A stretch of DNA of 64,000 nt from JADZAI01 sp047602465 (GCA_047602465.1 JASGHF010000001.1:2480001-2544000), one strand, 5' to 3'; counted from the stretch's first letter, positions 1-8,883 are shown. Numbers and translations: made by a program. The notes: generated by a model from the sequence alone, not told the origin.

Positions 1-589
1 ACGAGACGGTGAGGCCCGAGGCCAGCAGCATGTGGCTGAGGCGATAGGGCATGGAGGGATTGAAGACGATCGCCCACCAGTCCGCCGCATGGACGACGCC
101 GTCGCGGATCTCGTGGCCCTGCGGCGTCTGCATCCAGGAATTGAGCGCGATGATCCAGAACGCCGACAGCGTCGTGCCGAAGGCGACCAGGAAGGTCGCG
201 AGCGTATGCACCCATCCCGGCACGCGCTTGAAGCCGAACAGCATGATCCCCAGGAACACGGCCTCCAGGAAGAAGGCGGTCAGAACCTCATAGGCGAGCA
301 GCGGCCCTGCGACATTGCCGACCTTCTCCATGAAGCCCGGCCAGTTGGTGCCGAATTGGAAGCTCATGGTGATGCCGCTGACGACGCCCATCGCAAACGA
401 CAGCGCGAACACCTTGGTCCAGAAGCGATAGGCGTCCATCCACCCCATGTCGCGCGAGCGGGCATAGCGCAGCTTGAAATAGAGCAGGACCCAGCCAAGG
501 CCGATCGTGATGGCGGGAAAGAGGATGTGAAACGAGATATTGGCCGCGAACTGCATCCGCGCGAGGACGATGGGGTCCATGTCTGTCAT
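1..589 (-). CDS. cydA: cytochrome bd ubiquinol oxidase subunit I, 3' part missing
   Basis: About 196 N-terminal residues are visible before the gene leaves the window. The product is the quinol-oxidising, heme-carrying subunit of a bd-type (cyanide-insensitive) terminal oxidase in the inner membrane. The translation opens MTDMDPIVLARMQFAANISF, then HILFPAITIG, where the early His corresponds to the heme b595 ligand of the family. Further on are FQFGTNWPGF and AYEVLTAFFLEAVFLG, with the two membrane glutamates, and SAFWIIALNSWMQ. All follow the CydA pattern. The start is the ATG at 589, which overlaps the stop of the upstream regulator as ATGA, so the two genes are translationally coupled. A second in-frame ATG lies three codons in. 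A cydB partner would be expected to the left of the window. Confidence 0.93.
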   Translation of the reverse strand, partial: MTDMDPIVLARMQFAANISFHILFPAITIGLGWVLLYFKLRYARSRDMGWMDAYRFWTKVFALSFAMGVVSGITMSFQFGTNWPGFMEKVGNVAGPLLAYEVLTAFFLEAVFLGIMLFGFKRVPGWVHTLATFLVAFGTTLSAFWIIALNSWMQTPQGHEIRDGVVHAADWWAIVFNPSMPYRLSHMLLASGLTVS

Positions 590-1155
590 CCCTCCGCCGG
601 ATCGGCCGGCTTCGTCTTGCCGGTGATGCGGTCCTTGAACTCCAGCACGCGCTGAACCTTGGCTCCCAGGGCCAGCAGCTTCATCAGCCGCTTGTCGTCC
701 ATCCGCTTCACGTCATCATACCAACGCGTCAGCGTCTCGATCAGCGCCAGCATGTCGGTCATGCGTTTCTGGGCGTGGCCGTCCGCGCCGCTATCGGTCG
801 GCTGCAGCACCAGCTCGCGAAGGACCGACAGGGTGGGGTCGACCTCGCGCTTCTTGCGCTCCTCCACCAGCGTCCTCAGGATCGTCCAGATATCGCCGGG
901 CGTCGTGAAATGGTCGCGCCGGTCCTGCGGCTTGTGGACCAGCCGCACCAGATTCCAGCCCTGCAGCTCCTTCAGCCCGATCGAGACATTGGAGCGCGAA
1001 AAGCCCAGCCGGTCGACGATCTGGTCCGCATTCAACGGCTCGGCGCTGAGGAACAGCAGCGCATAGATCTGCCCGACAGTGCGGTTGAAGCCCCAGCGGC
1101 TGCCCATCTCGCCGAAATGGAGGACGAAAGCCTGGGTCAGCGGCGGCAGGATCAT
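586..1155 (-). CDS. GbsR/MarR-family transcriptional regulator
   Basis: This 189-residue winged-helix regulator has an HTH region at about residues 25-80 (AEPLNADQIVDRLGFSRSNV, then LKELQGWNLVRLV), followed by a helical C-terminal part rich in charged residues. The opening around FHLFGE-like FVLHFGEMGSRWG and the HTH spacing fit the GbsR subgroup of MarR proteins. It overlaps cydA by four bases (ATGA), so it is probably the local controller of the oxidase, perhaps also of itself. A perfect 14-base palindrome covers the start codon and the bases just upstream. No Shine-Dalgarno sequence is visible before the ATG at 1155. The effector cannot be read from the sequence. Confidence 0.85.
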   Translation of the reverse strand: MILPPLTQAFVLHFGEMGSRWGFNRTVGQIYALLFLSAEPLNADQIVDRLGFSRSNVSIGLKELQGWNLVRLVHKPQDRRDHFTTPGDIWTILRTLVEERKKREVDPTLSVLRELVLQPTDSGADGHAQKRMTDMLALIETLTRWYDDVKRMDDKRLMKLLALGAKVQRVLEFKDRITGKTKPADPAEG

Positions 1156-1187
1156 CGGAAATTTCCGAAACTTCAGATTTTTCTGAA
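1155..1187. promoter_or_regulatory. two dyads over the regulator start; likely operator
   Basis: The perfect palindrome TCGGAAATTTCCGA (1155-1168) touches the start codon of the GbsR-like gene. Four bases further upstream, TTCAGA-TTTT-TCTGAA (1172-1187) forms a second dyad. Both are AT-rich in a GC-rich setting and share a TTTC/GAAA flavour. Two adjacent dyads at the 5' end of a MarR-type gene suggest autoregulation, which is an inference. No clear -35/-10 pair was identified. Confidence 0.55.
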
Positions 1188-1229
1188 ATTACCGCGCGGC
1201 GGTGGGATTTCAAGGGCGATCCGGGCGGA

Positions 1230-2309
1230 TCAGCCCTGCAGCCAGCCGGCCGACTGCATCTCCATCAGGCGCGAAACGGTGCGATCGAATTCGAACGCGC
1301 CGTCGCCTTCGGGGTAAAGCCGTTCCGGCGGCGCTGCGGCGGAGCAGATCAAGCGGCCCTTCGCCTCGTAAAGCGCGTCGATCAGCGTGACGAAGCGCTT
1401 GGCCTCGTTGCGCCGGGCCGGGGTCAGCAACGGGATATGCTCCAGGATCAGCGTGTGCGCCGCCGCCGCGATCGCCAGCATGTCCTGCGGCCCCAGTGGC
1501 TGGGCGCAGAGATCCTGGAACGTCGCCCGCGCCACGCCATGGGCGAAACGGGGGAGCGTCAGGGTGCGGCCGAGCAGGTGCAGTTCCTCCGGGCGGCCGT
1601 CCGCATTGTCGGTCAGATGCGCCCATGCAGCGTCCAGCGCCTGCGCCGCCTTGCCGTCGTCGGGCGTCAGATAGACCGGCAGGCCCTTGATGCGGCCGAG
1701 GCGGTAATCGGTCGGTCCGGCGATCGCCAAGACGTCCAGCTTCTGCTCCAGCATGTCGATGAACGGCAGGAAGAGCTGGCGGTTGATGCCGTCCTTGTAG
1801 AGATCGGCGGGCGGCCGGTTGGAGGTGGCGACGACCGTGACGCCTTCCTCGAACAGTGTCTCGAACAGGCGACCGAGCAGCATCGCGTCGGCGATATCCG
1901 TGACCTGGAATTCGTCGAAGCAGAGCAGGCGGGCGGCCCTGGCGATCCGTTTGGCGACCGGAACGATCGGATCGCCCGGCGTCTCGGTGCGTTGGACGCG
2001 GATCGCCTCATGCGTTTCGGCCATGAAGGCGTGGAAATGGACGCGGCGCTTGGCGGGCAGCGGGACGGTCTCGAAGAACAGGTCCATCAGCATGGACTTG
2101 CCGCGCCCGACCGGCCCCCAGAGGTAAAGTCCGCGTGGCGCGGGACGCTTGCGGGCAAAGCCCAGAAGGCCGCGCGAGCGGCCGCGCGCATGGTCCTCCA
2201 GCGCGGTGCTGAGCATATCCAGACGGCCGACGGCCACCGCCTGCGCCGGGTCGGCGGCGATCTCGCCCTTCGCGATCAGGGCGTCATAGGCGGTGTTGGG
2301 GGATGTCAT
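1230..2309 (-). CDS. zapE: cell division ATPase ZapE (AFG1-like)
   Basis: This is a 359-residue P-loop ATPase of the AFG1/ZapE family. Walker A is GPVGRGKS at residues 65-72 and Walker B is LLCFDEF at about 128-134. Family signatures VHFHAFM, QVTDIADAMLLGRLFE and VVATSNRPPADLYKDGINR follow in the usual order. Length matches the family (about 360-390). In Gammaproteobacteria ZapE acts at the constricting Z ring; the mitochondrial relative AFG1/LACE1 is tied to respiratory-chain quality. The gene stands alone on the minus strand, with 74 bases to the regulator downstream and 35 bases from the exported protein upstream, so readthrough from that gene is possible. Confidence 0.93.
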   Translation of the reverse strand: MTSPNTAYDALIAKGEIAADPAQAVAVGRLDMLSTALEDHARGRSRGLLGFARKRPAPRGLYLWGPVGRGKSMLMDLFFETVPLPAKRRVHFHAFMAETHEAIRVQRTETPGDPIVPVAKRIARAARLLCFDEFQVTDIADAMLLGRLFETLFEEGVTVVATSNRPPADLYKDGINRQLFLPFIDMLEQKLDVLAIAGPTDYRLGRIKGLPVYLTPDDGKAAQALDAAWAHLTDNADGRPEELHLLGRTLTLPRFAHGVARATFQDLCAQPLGPQDMLAIAAAAHTLILEHIPLLTPARRNEAKRFVTLIDALYEAKGRLICSAAAPPERLYPEGDGAFEFDRTVSRLMEMQSAGWLQG

Positions 2310-2344
2310 GCGCCGCCGGGTTTACGGCGGCGCGCCACCGGCTC

Positions 2345-3001
2345 TCAAGCCCCCGCGATGCGCGGCAGGATCAGGGCGTCGAAAGTCTCGGCGTTGTAGC
2401 CGATATAGACCTGCCAGACGCCGTTCTCCTGCCAGAAGATCGACGGCACATAGGTGTCGACGCCATTGGCCTTCAGGATGTCGTTCAGCGCCGTCATGAA
2501 GTCGCGCGATTTCTGCACCAGCGCGGCGCGTTCCGGGTCGCTGTCGGCGTCGGGCGGCAGGGTTTCGGTTTCGTAGAAGGTCGCGGGGTCGGTCACATAC
2601 CAGCGCTGGTAGAGGGCGAAGTCGCGGGTCTTCCAGAGTTCCGCGACCATGGCGCGCTCGCCGGGCCTGGAGCGCGGCTTGCCCTCGGCGCTGTCGGCGC
2701 GGGCATAGAGGATACGGCGGATGTCGGCCCCGGACTCGGCCATCCTGGCGTAGGCGCCTTCCTTCTGGGCAACGCAGTCCGGGCACGAGCGGAAGCCGAC
2801 CGTGTAAAGCGGGACGCGGCCCGACCCGTCATGGACCCAGCCTGCCCCATCCAGCAAAGCGCCCAGCTCGTCACCGCGCACGGTGATGGCGACCGGTGCG
2901 GCGGCGGCCTCGTCCGGGTTGGTTTCGGGCTTGGGAGCCGGATCGGCAGCCAGCGCGGCGGGAACCAGCAAGGCGGCGACGAAGGCGGCAAGACGGCGCA
3001 T
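2345..3001 (-). CDS. exported CxxC (thioredoxin-like) protein
   Basis: The 218-residue product starts MRRLAAFVAALLVPAALA, a clear signal peptide. A GTG 15 bases upstream is in frame, but AAGGAG lies six bases before the ATG at 3001, which fixes that start. After an acidic, Ala/Pro-rich stretch comes VPLYTVGFRSCPDCVAQK. The CPDC motif after a beta strand resembles the active site of thioredoxin-fold periplasmic proteins. The rest (FYETETLPPD, SIFWQENGVWQVYIGYN) was not recognised as a named family. A periplasmic thiol-disulfide role is an inference from the motif and the export signal. It could equally be a metal-binding or non-catalytic fold. Confidence 0.75.
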   Translation of the reverse strand: MRRLAAFVAALLVPAALAADPAPKPETNPDEAAAAPVAITVRGDELGALLDGAGWVHDGSGRVPLYTVGFRSCPDCVAQKEGAYARMAESGADIRRILYARADSAEGKPRSRPGERAMVAELWKTRDFALYQRWYVTDPATFYETETLPPDADSDPERAALVQKSRDFMTALNDILKANGVDTYVPSIFWQENGVWQVYIGYNAETFDALILPRIAGA

Positions 3002-3074
3002 CGATGGCTCCTTCACGAAGGCAAAAGGCGGGTGGCCCTCGATATGGGGCTGTCCGCCGGGCGGCGCCAGAGCG

Positions 3075-3743
3075 TTATTTGCGCGAGAAAGTTCCCGAAA
3101 GCTCGGCCCGCACGCCGCAATAATAGGTGCAGGCGTTCCCCACGGCCGTCACCACCAGCGTCCCTTCGTCGGCGGAGGGCGTGGCCGTGATGGTGCAGGC
3201 TGCGGCATACATATCGTCCGGTTTTTCCGACCAGGTGACGGCGCTGCCTTTGCCGGTTTTCGCCTCATCCGTCTCGAAACCGCAGGTGTGGTCGCCGCCG
3301 CCGATGGTGGAGATCGTCATCGCCGCCGAGTTGTCCGGGTAGCGCACGATGTCCACGCCGCCGTTTTCGGCGGCATAGCTGTCGACAAAGAGCGGCATGT
3401 CGTCGACCCCGTCGGCCAGCGTGCGGATGCGCGCAATATAGAGAACGGCCATGCAGTCGTAGAGATTGTCGGTCTTCAGGCAGGCATCACGCGACTTCAG
3501 GAAGGCTGCCTGGCTTTCCTGCAGGGCCGCCTCGCCGGCCTTGGGCGTGGCCTTCTTCACCAGACCCCAGGTCTTGGCCAGCTGCCGGTCGTACCAGCCG
3601 AGCAGCGGCGCATCGCAGATCGCCTTTTCGATGGCCGTCCTGGCTTTGTCGCAGTCGAACGAAGGGCCGTAGGCTTCCTCCGCCGCGGCCGGCATCACCG
3701 CCAGCGCGGCGCTCAGCATCACCCCTGCCAGAATTCGAACCAT
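3075..3743 (-). CDS. exported LprI-like (DUF1311) protein
   Basis: The translation begins MVRILAGVMLSAALAVMPAAA, a signal peptide, if read from the ATG at 3743. A GTG immediately upstream (3746) is eight bases from GGAGG and is an equally good start. The mature N-terminus contains FDCDKARTAIEKAICDAPLL, then QAAFLKSRDACL, the cysteine pattern of the DUF1311 / lysozyme-inhibitor LprI N-terminal domain. The C-terminal half holds three more cysteines (HTCGF, AACTI, ACTYYCGVR) and probably forms a disulfide-bonded beta domain. The upstream neighbour is the divergent autotransporter protease, with a second DUF1311 protein on that gene's far side. Target and activity are unknown. Confidence 0.8.
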   Translation of the reverse strand: MVRILAGVMLSAALAVMPAAAEEAYGPSFDCDKARTAIEKAICDAPLLGWYDRQLAKTWGLVKKATPKAGEAALQESQAAFLKSRDACLKTDNLYDCMAVLYIARIRTLADGVDDMPLFVDSYAAENGGVDIVRYPDNSAAMTISTIGGGDHTCGFETDEAKTGKGSAVTWSEKPDDMYAAACTITATPSADEGTLVVTAVGNACTYYCGVRAELSGTFSRK

Positions 3744-3965
3744 CACCGCTTCATCCTCCGTTCTGGCCATTGCAGATCCCCATCCCGGCCGGACCGGCCG
3801 GCATATGTGCGTCGATCCCGGTGGCATGCCCCGGAAAGTTCCCGCATCTGCCTGCAGCGGCGACATTTTCGCAACGCCTTTATGGCCGCGACGTTTTCGC
3901 CTGTGGGTTAACCGTCCCTTAGGGTTTGCAAAAACTTAACGTCATGCTTTGGTGGACTCCACGCG

Positions 3966-3989
3966 CCTGCCGGGGGGCATATCGGCAGG
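3966..3989 (+). promoter_or_regulatory. hairpin in autotransporter 5' leader
   Basis: CCTGCCG (3966-3972) and CGGCAGG (3983-3989) form a 7-bp stem with a 10-base loop, 24 bases before the chosen ATG. It lies just upstream of the GGGGAG ribosome-binding site, so it could stabilise the leader or modulate initiation. No promoter elements were confidently assigned in 3867-3965, although AT-rich GTTAACC and TTGCAAAAACTTAACG are present. Confidence 0.4.
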
Positions 3990-4013
3990 TGTCCTATGGG
4001 GAGTTACATTTCA

Positions 4014-7000
4014 ATGACTGACAAAACGGGCACACGCAGCCTGCGCGCCGCGCTTCTGAGCGCTGCTACCTTTGCAGCTGCGGCTATCTGTCTGACCGCT
4101 CCGGCGAGCGCTCTCGTCACGCCGGACACCACGACGCCCGGTGCGGCGATCGACACCGGCAATACCCGTCCCTACTGGGTCGGCATGGGCATCCGCAACG
4201 AAGCCGGCAATTCCGGCGGTTCCTGCACCGGCCTGCTTATCAACCCGCGTACCGTTCTGTTCGCCGCCCACTGCGTCGATAGCCTTGATCCGGACCAGTA
4301 TGACGGCAATGCGCCGGGCAACCGCGCCCAGGTCGGCTACACGATGGATCCGACCTTCGGAAATCCGAACCTGCGCAACTGGCTGTTCAGCCAGGATTTC
4401 GGAACCCAGCCCGGTTCCGACGGCCGCACCATGTTCGCGAATTCGGTGATGGTCTGGTACGATCCGCGCTCGCGTTTCGGCTCGGCCTACGACCCCAACG
4501 TTCTGTCGTTCTTGCCTGCTGACGTCGCCATCGCCGGCTTCGACACGCCGAACGAACTGCTCGGCCGCGACGCCCAGTCCGGTATCGCCCTGCTCTTCAC
4601 GCCTGTTTCCAGCCTCGTCCCGGTGACGATCGGCGGTTTCGGCCAGTCCGGCACCGATCCGGGCACCACGCGCGCCAGCGACTTCCAGCGCCGCCTCGGC
4701 GCCAACATGCTGGGCTTCCTCGGCGACCAGCGGACGATCAATGTCGGCGTATACGGCACGGCGATCGCCGATCTTCTGAGCGGCGCGCCGGCCGGTTCGA
4801 TCTACCAGGACATGTACTGGTTCGATTTTGACGACCCGCAGCGCGCCACGCGCCCCTTCAGCGCCTCCAGCACCGCGAATATCCTCACGACCACGCTCGA
4901 TTTCGACGTGTTCACGGGCGCGGCGGTCGCGGGCGAATCGACGACCGGCCCCGGCGACTCGGGTTCGCCGCTGGTCACCAATGCCTTCGGCCGTGAGGTT
5001 TCGCTGGGCGTGCTGTCCAGCGGCAATCGCTGGTTCTTCGATTCGGTCGGCAACACGAACGACAACTTCGTGCGGGCCTGCGCCAACGTGACCGGCAACG
5101 CCACCAGCTTCAACTGCATGGGCTCGATGGCCGGCTACAACCCGCTGTTCCTGTTCTGGGACCAGATCGTCGTCAACAACCCCTACAAGTACGTCCAGGC
5201 GACGGCGGGTGACGGTGAGTGGACCGATGCGGCCCACTGGGTTCAGGAAATAGACCCGCTCTACATGACGCTGGTCGGCGGCTCGCTCGTGAACGCCCTG
5301 CCGGGCACTCCGGCGCTCGGCACGTCCAACGCCACGCCGAATGTCGGCACGGTGACGCCGAATCCGGTCCCGCCCGCAGTCTGCGCCTTCACCGGCACCT
5401 GCGTCGCCGGCGCTGGTACGGACGATCCTGAGGCTGAAGATCCTGTTCAGCCCAACACGGCCCTGCCGGGCCAGATCGACTATACCGGCTCGCGCATCAA
5501 CGTGGCCGACGATCCGACGCCGTCGGGTACGGGCGGCCAGAGCGAGTTCACGCTCGCAGGCGGCAACACCGCCGCAGCGGCCTCCAACGACGTTCTGCTG
5601 GTTGGCCAGCCGGTCAGCTCGGCAAACAACGAGATCACCCTGGAGGGCGCGGCGGCCAACACGGCCAATAACGGTGAGACCACGCTGCCGGGCAACACCG
5701 ACGCCGATGCGCAGACCACCGCGCTCTGGTCGACGGGCACGCTGATCGACGTCAACACCGGCGCCCTCACCGGCCCCGGCACGACGGGTTTCACGCCGAA
5801 CAACACGGTCGGCACACCCGGCCTGCAGAACTCGACCCGCTGGTTCGAGGTCAACCTCCGCAATGCCGGCACGACTTACCTAACCGGCACGACGGTCACG
5901 ATCGATCGCCTGTCCGTGCGTGTGGCGACGGCCGGCCTGAACATCCGTTCCGGCGCCCGTCTCAACACCACGATGTCGTCGTTCCTCGACGCTGGCACGT
6001 TCACCGTGAACGGCATCTTCTCGCCGACGCGCCTGACGGTTGCCGGCGGCCTGCTGACCGGCACCGGCTCGATCCTCACGACGGCGACCTCGGGCGCTGG
6101 CCTGCTGGTCAATGCCGGCGTGCTCTCGCCCGGCAACGGTGTTGGCACCGCCGGCACGCTCTCGGTCACCGGCAACACAGCGTTTGCGCTGGCCGGCGTG
6201 TACGGCGTCGATCTGGCGTCGGCTTCGCTCGCCGACCGCCTCAACGTCACCGGGGCGCTTCAGCTCGGCGGCGGTCTCTCGGTCGCGGCTCTCGGCAGCT
6301 ATGTCCCGACCTTCGGCACGCAGTGGACGATCGCCAGTGGCTCGGCCGGCGTGACGGGCAGCTTCGCGGCGATCGCCAGCAACCTGCCGGGCGTTCTGCG
6401 CCCGCAGGTTTCGACGGTCGGCAACAACGTGATCCTGTCGATCATCGCGCTGCCGTTCGCCAGCGCGGCGGCGTACACCTCGCCCGAGCAGGTCGAAGTC
6501 GCGACGACGCTCGACCAGATCCGCAATACGTCGGGTGGGTACGCCGCGCTGTCGAACCTCTTCAACTCGCTTGACGCGACCTCGGCTTCGGCTCTGCCGA
6601 CGGTCATGGAAGCGCTGACGCCGACCAATGGCATGCTCGCCCAGGGCGTTGCCGAAGGTACGGTCGGTCTGCTGGCCAACTCGGTCGTCGATCGTAACGA
6701 TCAGCTGATCGGCGGTGGTGGTCATGGCTTTGACGCTTCGGGCGCTTCGGCGATGCTGAACGCCTCCGCGCTGCAGGCGACGGCCGATCCGTTCGACGCC
6801 ATGATGATGGGCTCGGCGGCGGTCGTTGCGGCGCAGGATGCCGCTGCAGAAACCGCCGCGAAGGCGGCCAGCATTCATCTCCGCGAAGGCTGGGGCGGCT
6901 TCCTCGACGTGAGCACGATGCTCGACTCGACCTACGAAGCGCTGCCCTTCCCGGGTGACGCCGACCTGTCGGGCACGGTCGGGACCATCGGCTTCGACTA

Positions 7001-7718
7001 CGGCTTCTCGGACGGCTCGTTCGCCGGTTTCGCGATTTCGTATGGCTCGTCGGACGCCGAGCTGACCCTGCCGCTTCAGAGCGTCGAAGCCGACACCTGG
7101 GCCATCACGGCCTATGGCGGCGTCCATGAAGGCGACAGCTTCCTGAACGGCTATCTCAGCTATTCGGGCCAGAGCTACGACCTGTCGCGCACCGTTCCGC
7201 TGATGATGGGCACGCAGGTGCTGGTCGCAACGCCCGACGGCAATACCTTCGCCGCCGGCGCCAAGATGGGCATCAACTTCGATGGCTCGGCCGGCACGTT
7301 CACGCCGTACGCATCCATCGACGGCAAGTGGATCAACATCGACCGCTACACCGAGACGGGCGGTTCGGCCGCGATGACCGTGGATGCGATCGACACTGCT
7401 CTTGTCGATGCGCGCCTCGGCCTCGAGTACACCGGTCTCTTCTCGACCGGCGAGAACTCGGTGCTTCGCCCGCGCCTCGGCGTTGCGTATGTGATCGACG
7501 TGCAGAGCGACCCGAACGCGCTTAACTCGGCCTTCGCCGCCTTCCCGAGCGTGCCGCTGACCTTCGTCGGCAGCGAGCGTGACAATGGCTGGGTGGAATA
7601 TGAAGCCGGCGTCGCGTTCGAGACGACAAACTTCGGCCTGGCGGTCACCTACACCGGCGGCGACAACGGCGTGCTGAACTACAACACGCTGTCGGGCCGC
7701 GTCAGCTTCGCCTGGTAA
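4014..7718 (+). CDS. trypsin-like serine protease autotransporter
   Basis: The 1234-residue product is a type Va secreted protease. Residues 1-33 form a signal peptide ending APASA. Residues about 50-390 are an S1-type protease domain with the full triad: His86 in VLFAAHCVDS, Asp170 in ADVAIAGFD and Ser316 in GPGDSGSPLV. A Gly/Asn/Thr-rich passenger follows. It contains autotransporter-repeat-like strands (LLTGTGSILTTATSG, NAGVLSPGNGVGTAGTLSVTG). From about residue 960 to the end is a beta-barrel translocator finishing VSFAW, with the terminal aromatic expected of outer-membrane proteins. An ATG at 3996 is also in frame, but GGGGAG ten bases before 4014 favours the later start. A strong terminator follows. 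Substrate unknown. Confidence 0.93.
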   Translation: MTDKTGTRSLRAALLSAATFAAAAICLTAPASALVTPDTTTPGAAIDTGNTRPYWVGMGIRNEAGNSGGSCTGLLINPRTVLFAAHCVDSLDPDQYDGNAPGNRAQVGYTMDPTFGNPNLRNWLFSQDFGTQPGSDGRTMFANSVMVWYDPRSRFGSAYDPNVLSFLPADVAIAGFDTPNELLGRDAQSGIALLFTPVSSLVPVTIGGFGQSGTDPGTTRASDFQRRLGANMLGFLGDQRTINVGVYGTAIADLLSGAPAGSIYQDMYWFDFDDPQRATRPFSASSTANILTTTLDFDVFTGAAVAGESTTGPGDSGSPLVTNAFGREVSLGVLSSGNRWFFDSVGNTNDNFVRACANVTGNATSFNCMGSMAGYNPLFLFWDQIVVNNPYKYVQATAGDGEWTDAAHWVQEIDPLYMTLVGGSLVNALPGTPALGTSNATPNVGTVTPNPVPPAVCAFTGTCVAGAGTDDPEAEDPVQPNTALPGQIDYTGSRINVADDPTPSGTGGQSEFTLAGGNTAAAASNDVLLVGQPVSSANNEITLEGAAANTANNGETTLPGNTDADAQTTALWSTGTLIDVNTGALTGPGTTGFTPNNTVGTPGLQNSTRWFEVNLRNAGTTYLTGTTVTIDRLSVRVATAGLNIRSGARLNTTMSSFLDAGTFTVNGIFSPTRLTVAGGLLTGTGSILTTATSGAGLLVNAGVLSPGNGVGTAGTLSVTGNTAFALAGVYGVDLASASLADRLNVTGALQLGGGLSVAALGSYVPTFGTQWTIASGSAGVTGSFAAIASNLPGVLRPQVSTVGNNVILSIIALPFASAAAYTSPEQVEVATTLDQIRNTSGGYAALSNLFNSLDATSASALPTVMEALTPTNGMLAQGVAEGTVGLLANSVVDRNDQLIGGGGHGFDASGASAMLNASALQATADPFDAMMMGSAAVVAAQDAAAETAAKAASIHLREGWGGFLDVSTMLDSTYEALPFPGDADLSGTVGTIGFDYGFSDGSFAGFAISYGSSDAELTLPLQSVEADTWAITAYGGVHEGDSFLNGYLSYSGQSYDLSRTVPLMMGTQVLVATPDGNTFAAGAKMGINFDGSAGTFTPYASIDGKWINIDRYTETGGSAAMTVDAIDTALVDARLGLEYTGLFSTGENSVLRPRLGVAYVIDVQSDPNALNSAFAAFPSVPLTFVGSERDNGWVEYEAGVAFETTNFGLAVTYTGGDNGVLNYNTLSGRVSFAW

Positions 7719-7740
7719 CCGGCGCAGCGATCCAAAACGA

Positions 7741-7770
7741 AAACGCCCGGTCGGAAGACCGGGCGTTTTT
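7741..7770 (+). terminator. intrinsic terminator of the autotransporter gene
   Basis: AAACGCCCGGTC (7741-7752), loop GGAA and GACCGGGCGTTT (7757-7768) form a perfect 12-bp stem that runs into TTTTT. It lies 22 bases after the stop codon. The A-rich left flank also gives a T-run on the opposite strand, so it may stop the convergent DUF1311 transcript too. Confidence 0.93.
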
Positions 7771-7821
7771 CATTGCGGGAACGGCGCAGAGCGGCGCGCC
7801 ATCCCCGCATCTTGCGGGCGC

Positions 7822-8862
7822 TCAGGGAACGATCCAGCCCTTGGCGCCGGCGGCCGCCGCGAGATCAGCTTTGGGCAGCGCGCAGGTGTAGTCGCCTTCG
7901 GCATACGAGCCGAGCTCGTAGGGTGCGAAGTAGACCTCGGCGCGGTCCTCATAAACGAGCCAGTTGGCGAACCCGGCGACACCGGCCGCTATGGCGTCGG
8001 CATAGGACGTCATGTCGTTGCTGACGAGCTGCTCGACCTCTTCCTTCGTGCCGCTGTCGCCGAAGCGCTCGTATTTCGCCGCCTTGATCCCTTCAGCGCA
8101 TCTGGCGACCAGCGCCTTCTGACCCGCCGCACCGAACACGTCTGCGAACTGCAGCGCCTTGCCGCTCTTGCGATCCAGCACAAGCGAGGTGGCCGTCGAG
8201 TTGCCGTGCGCGCCGCCGCCGAACATGTAGACCGAGACGTTCATCGCGATGAGGTCCGGCGAGGCGTAGGTGATGGTCGTGGCGGCCGCGTATTCACACT
8301 GCATGCCGTCGGGCAGATCGCCCTCGGCATAGCTGCCATAGTCTGCTTCCAGGCTGGCCGCGAGATCGTTGACCCAGCCGTTCAGAATCTTCTCACCGGC
8401 ATTGGCGGCCGCGCCGGGGAAACGGAACATCGACACGTCGGCCGAGCACTTGCCCTTTCCGAAGCCGTGCGCTGAAACGTAAGGCGCCAGCGCGGGGCTG
8501 TCGCCGAAGCCGGGGCCGCTGGCGGGCCGGGCGTTGAAATAATCGGTCCGGGCCGTCGTCTGCTCCATCAGGCAGGCGGCCTTTTCTTCGACCTTCTCCT
8601 GCCAGCCGCAATTCGCGTCGCGCAGTTTCAGCCAGGCGATCTGGCTGGCCTTCAGCATGGCCGGCTGGTCGCCTTGCGCCTTGGCGATCAGGGCCTTGTA
8701 GGCTGCGGCCATCTCGTCGTCCGCCGCCTTCAGGGCCGGGTCAGCACAGATGATCTTCTCAATGTCGGTCGAGGCCTTGGCGCAATCGAAGGCCGCTGCA
8801 TCGGGGGCGAGCGCAATCGCTGCCGTCAGCGCCGCCGACGACATAAGGGCAATCTTCAACAC
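7822..8862 (-). CDS. exported DUF1311 + DUF3298 (RsiV-like) protein
   Basis: The 346-residue product starts at a GTG (8862) with AAGGAG eight bases upstream, then has a signal peptide (LMSSAALTAAIALAPDAAA). Residues about 24-105 are a DUF1311/LprI-type domain (FDCAKASTDIEKIICADPAL, then IAWLKLRDANC). Residues about 140-346 look like DUF3298/RsiV C-terminal domain, with VYMFGGGAHGNSTATSLVLD close to the family's GG-x-H-x-N signature. RsiV binds lysozyme in Bacillus and LprI inhibits lysozyme in Mycobacterium; combining the two modules suggests envelope surveillance or binding of a muralytic enzyme. That is inference. It converges on the autotransporter and lies just upstream of sdhB on the same strand map. 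Confidence 0.82.
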   Translation of the reverse strand: MLKIALMSSAALTAAIALAPDAAAFDCAKASTDIEKIICADPALKAADDEMAAAYKALIAKAQGDQPAMLKASQIAWLKLRDANCGWQEKVEEKAACLMEQTTARTDYFNARPASGPGFGDSPALAPYVSAHGFGKGKCSADVSMFRFPGAAANAGEKILNGWVNDLAASLEADYGSYAEGDLPDGMQCEYAAATTITYASPDLIAMNVSVYMFGGGAHGNSTATSLVLDRKSGKALQFADVFGAAGQKALVARCAEGIKAAKYERFGDSGTKEEVEQLVSNDMTSYADAIAAGVAGFANWLVYEDRAEVYFAPYELGSYAEGDYTCALPKADLAAAAGAKGWIVP

Positions 8863-8883
8863 GTTGGAATCTCCTTCAGCGGA

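Noticed and set aside
4011..5237. Open frame of 408 codons antisense to the autotransporter protease domain
   Set aside because: The sense frame carries a signal peptide and the complete catalytic triad; the antisense product is Arg/Gly/Val-rich with no motif.
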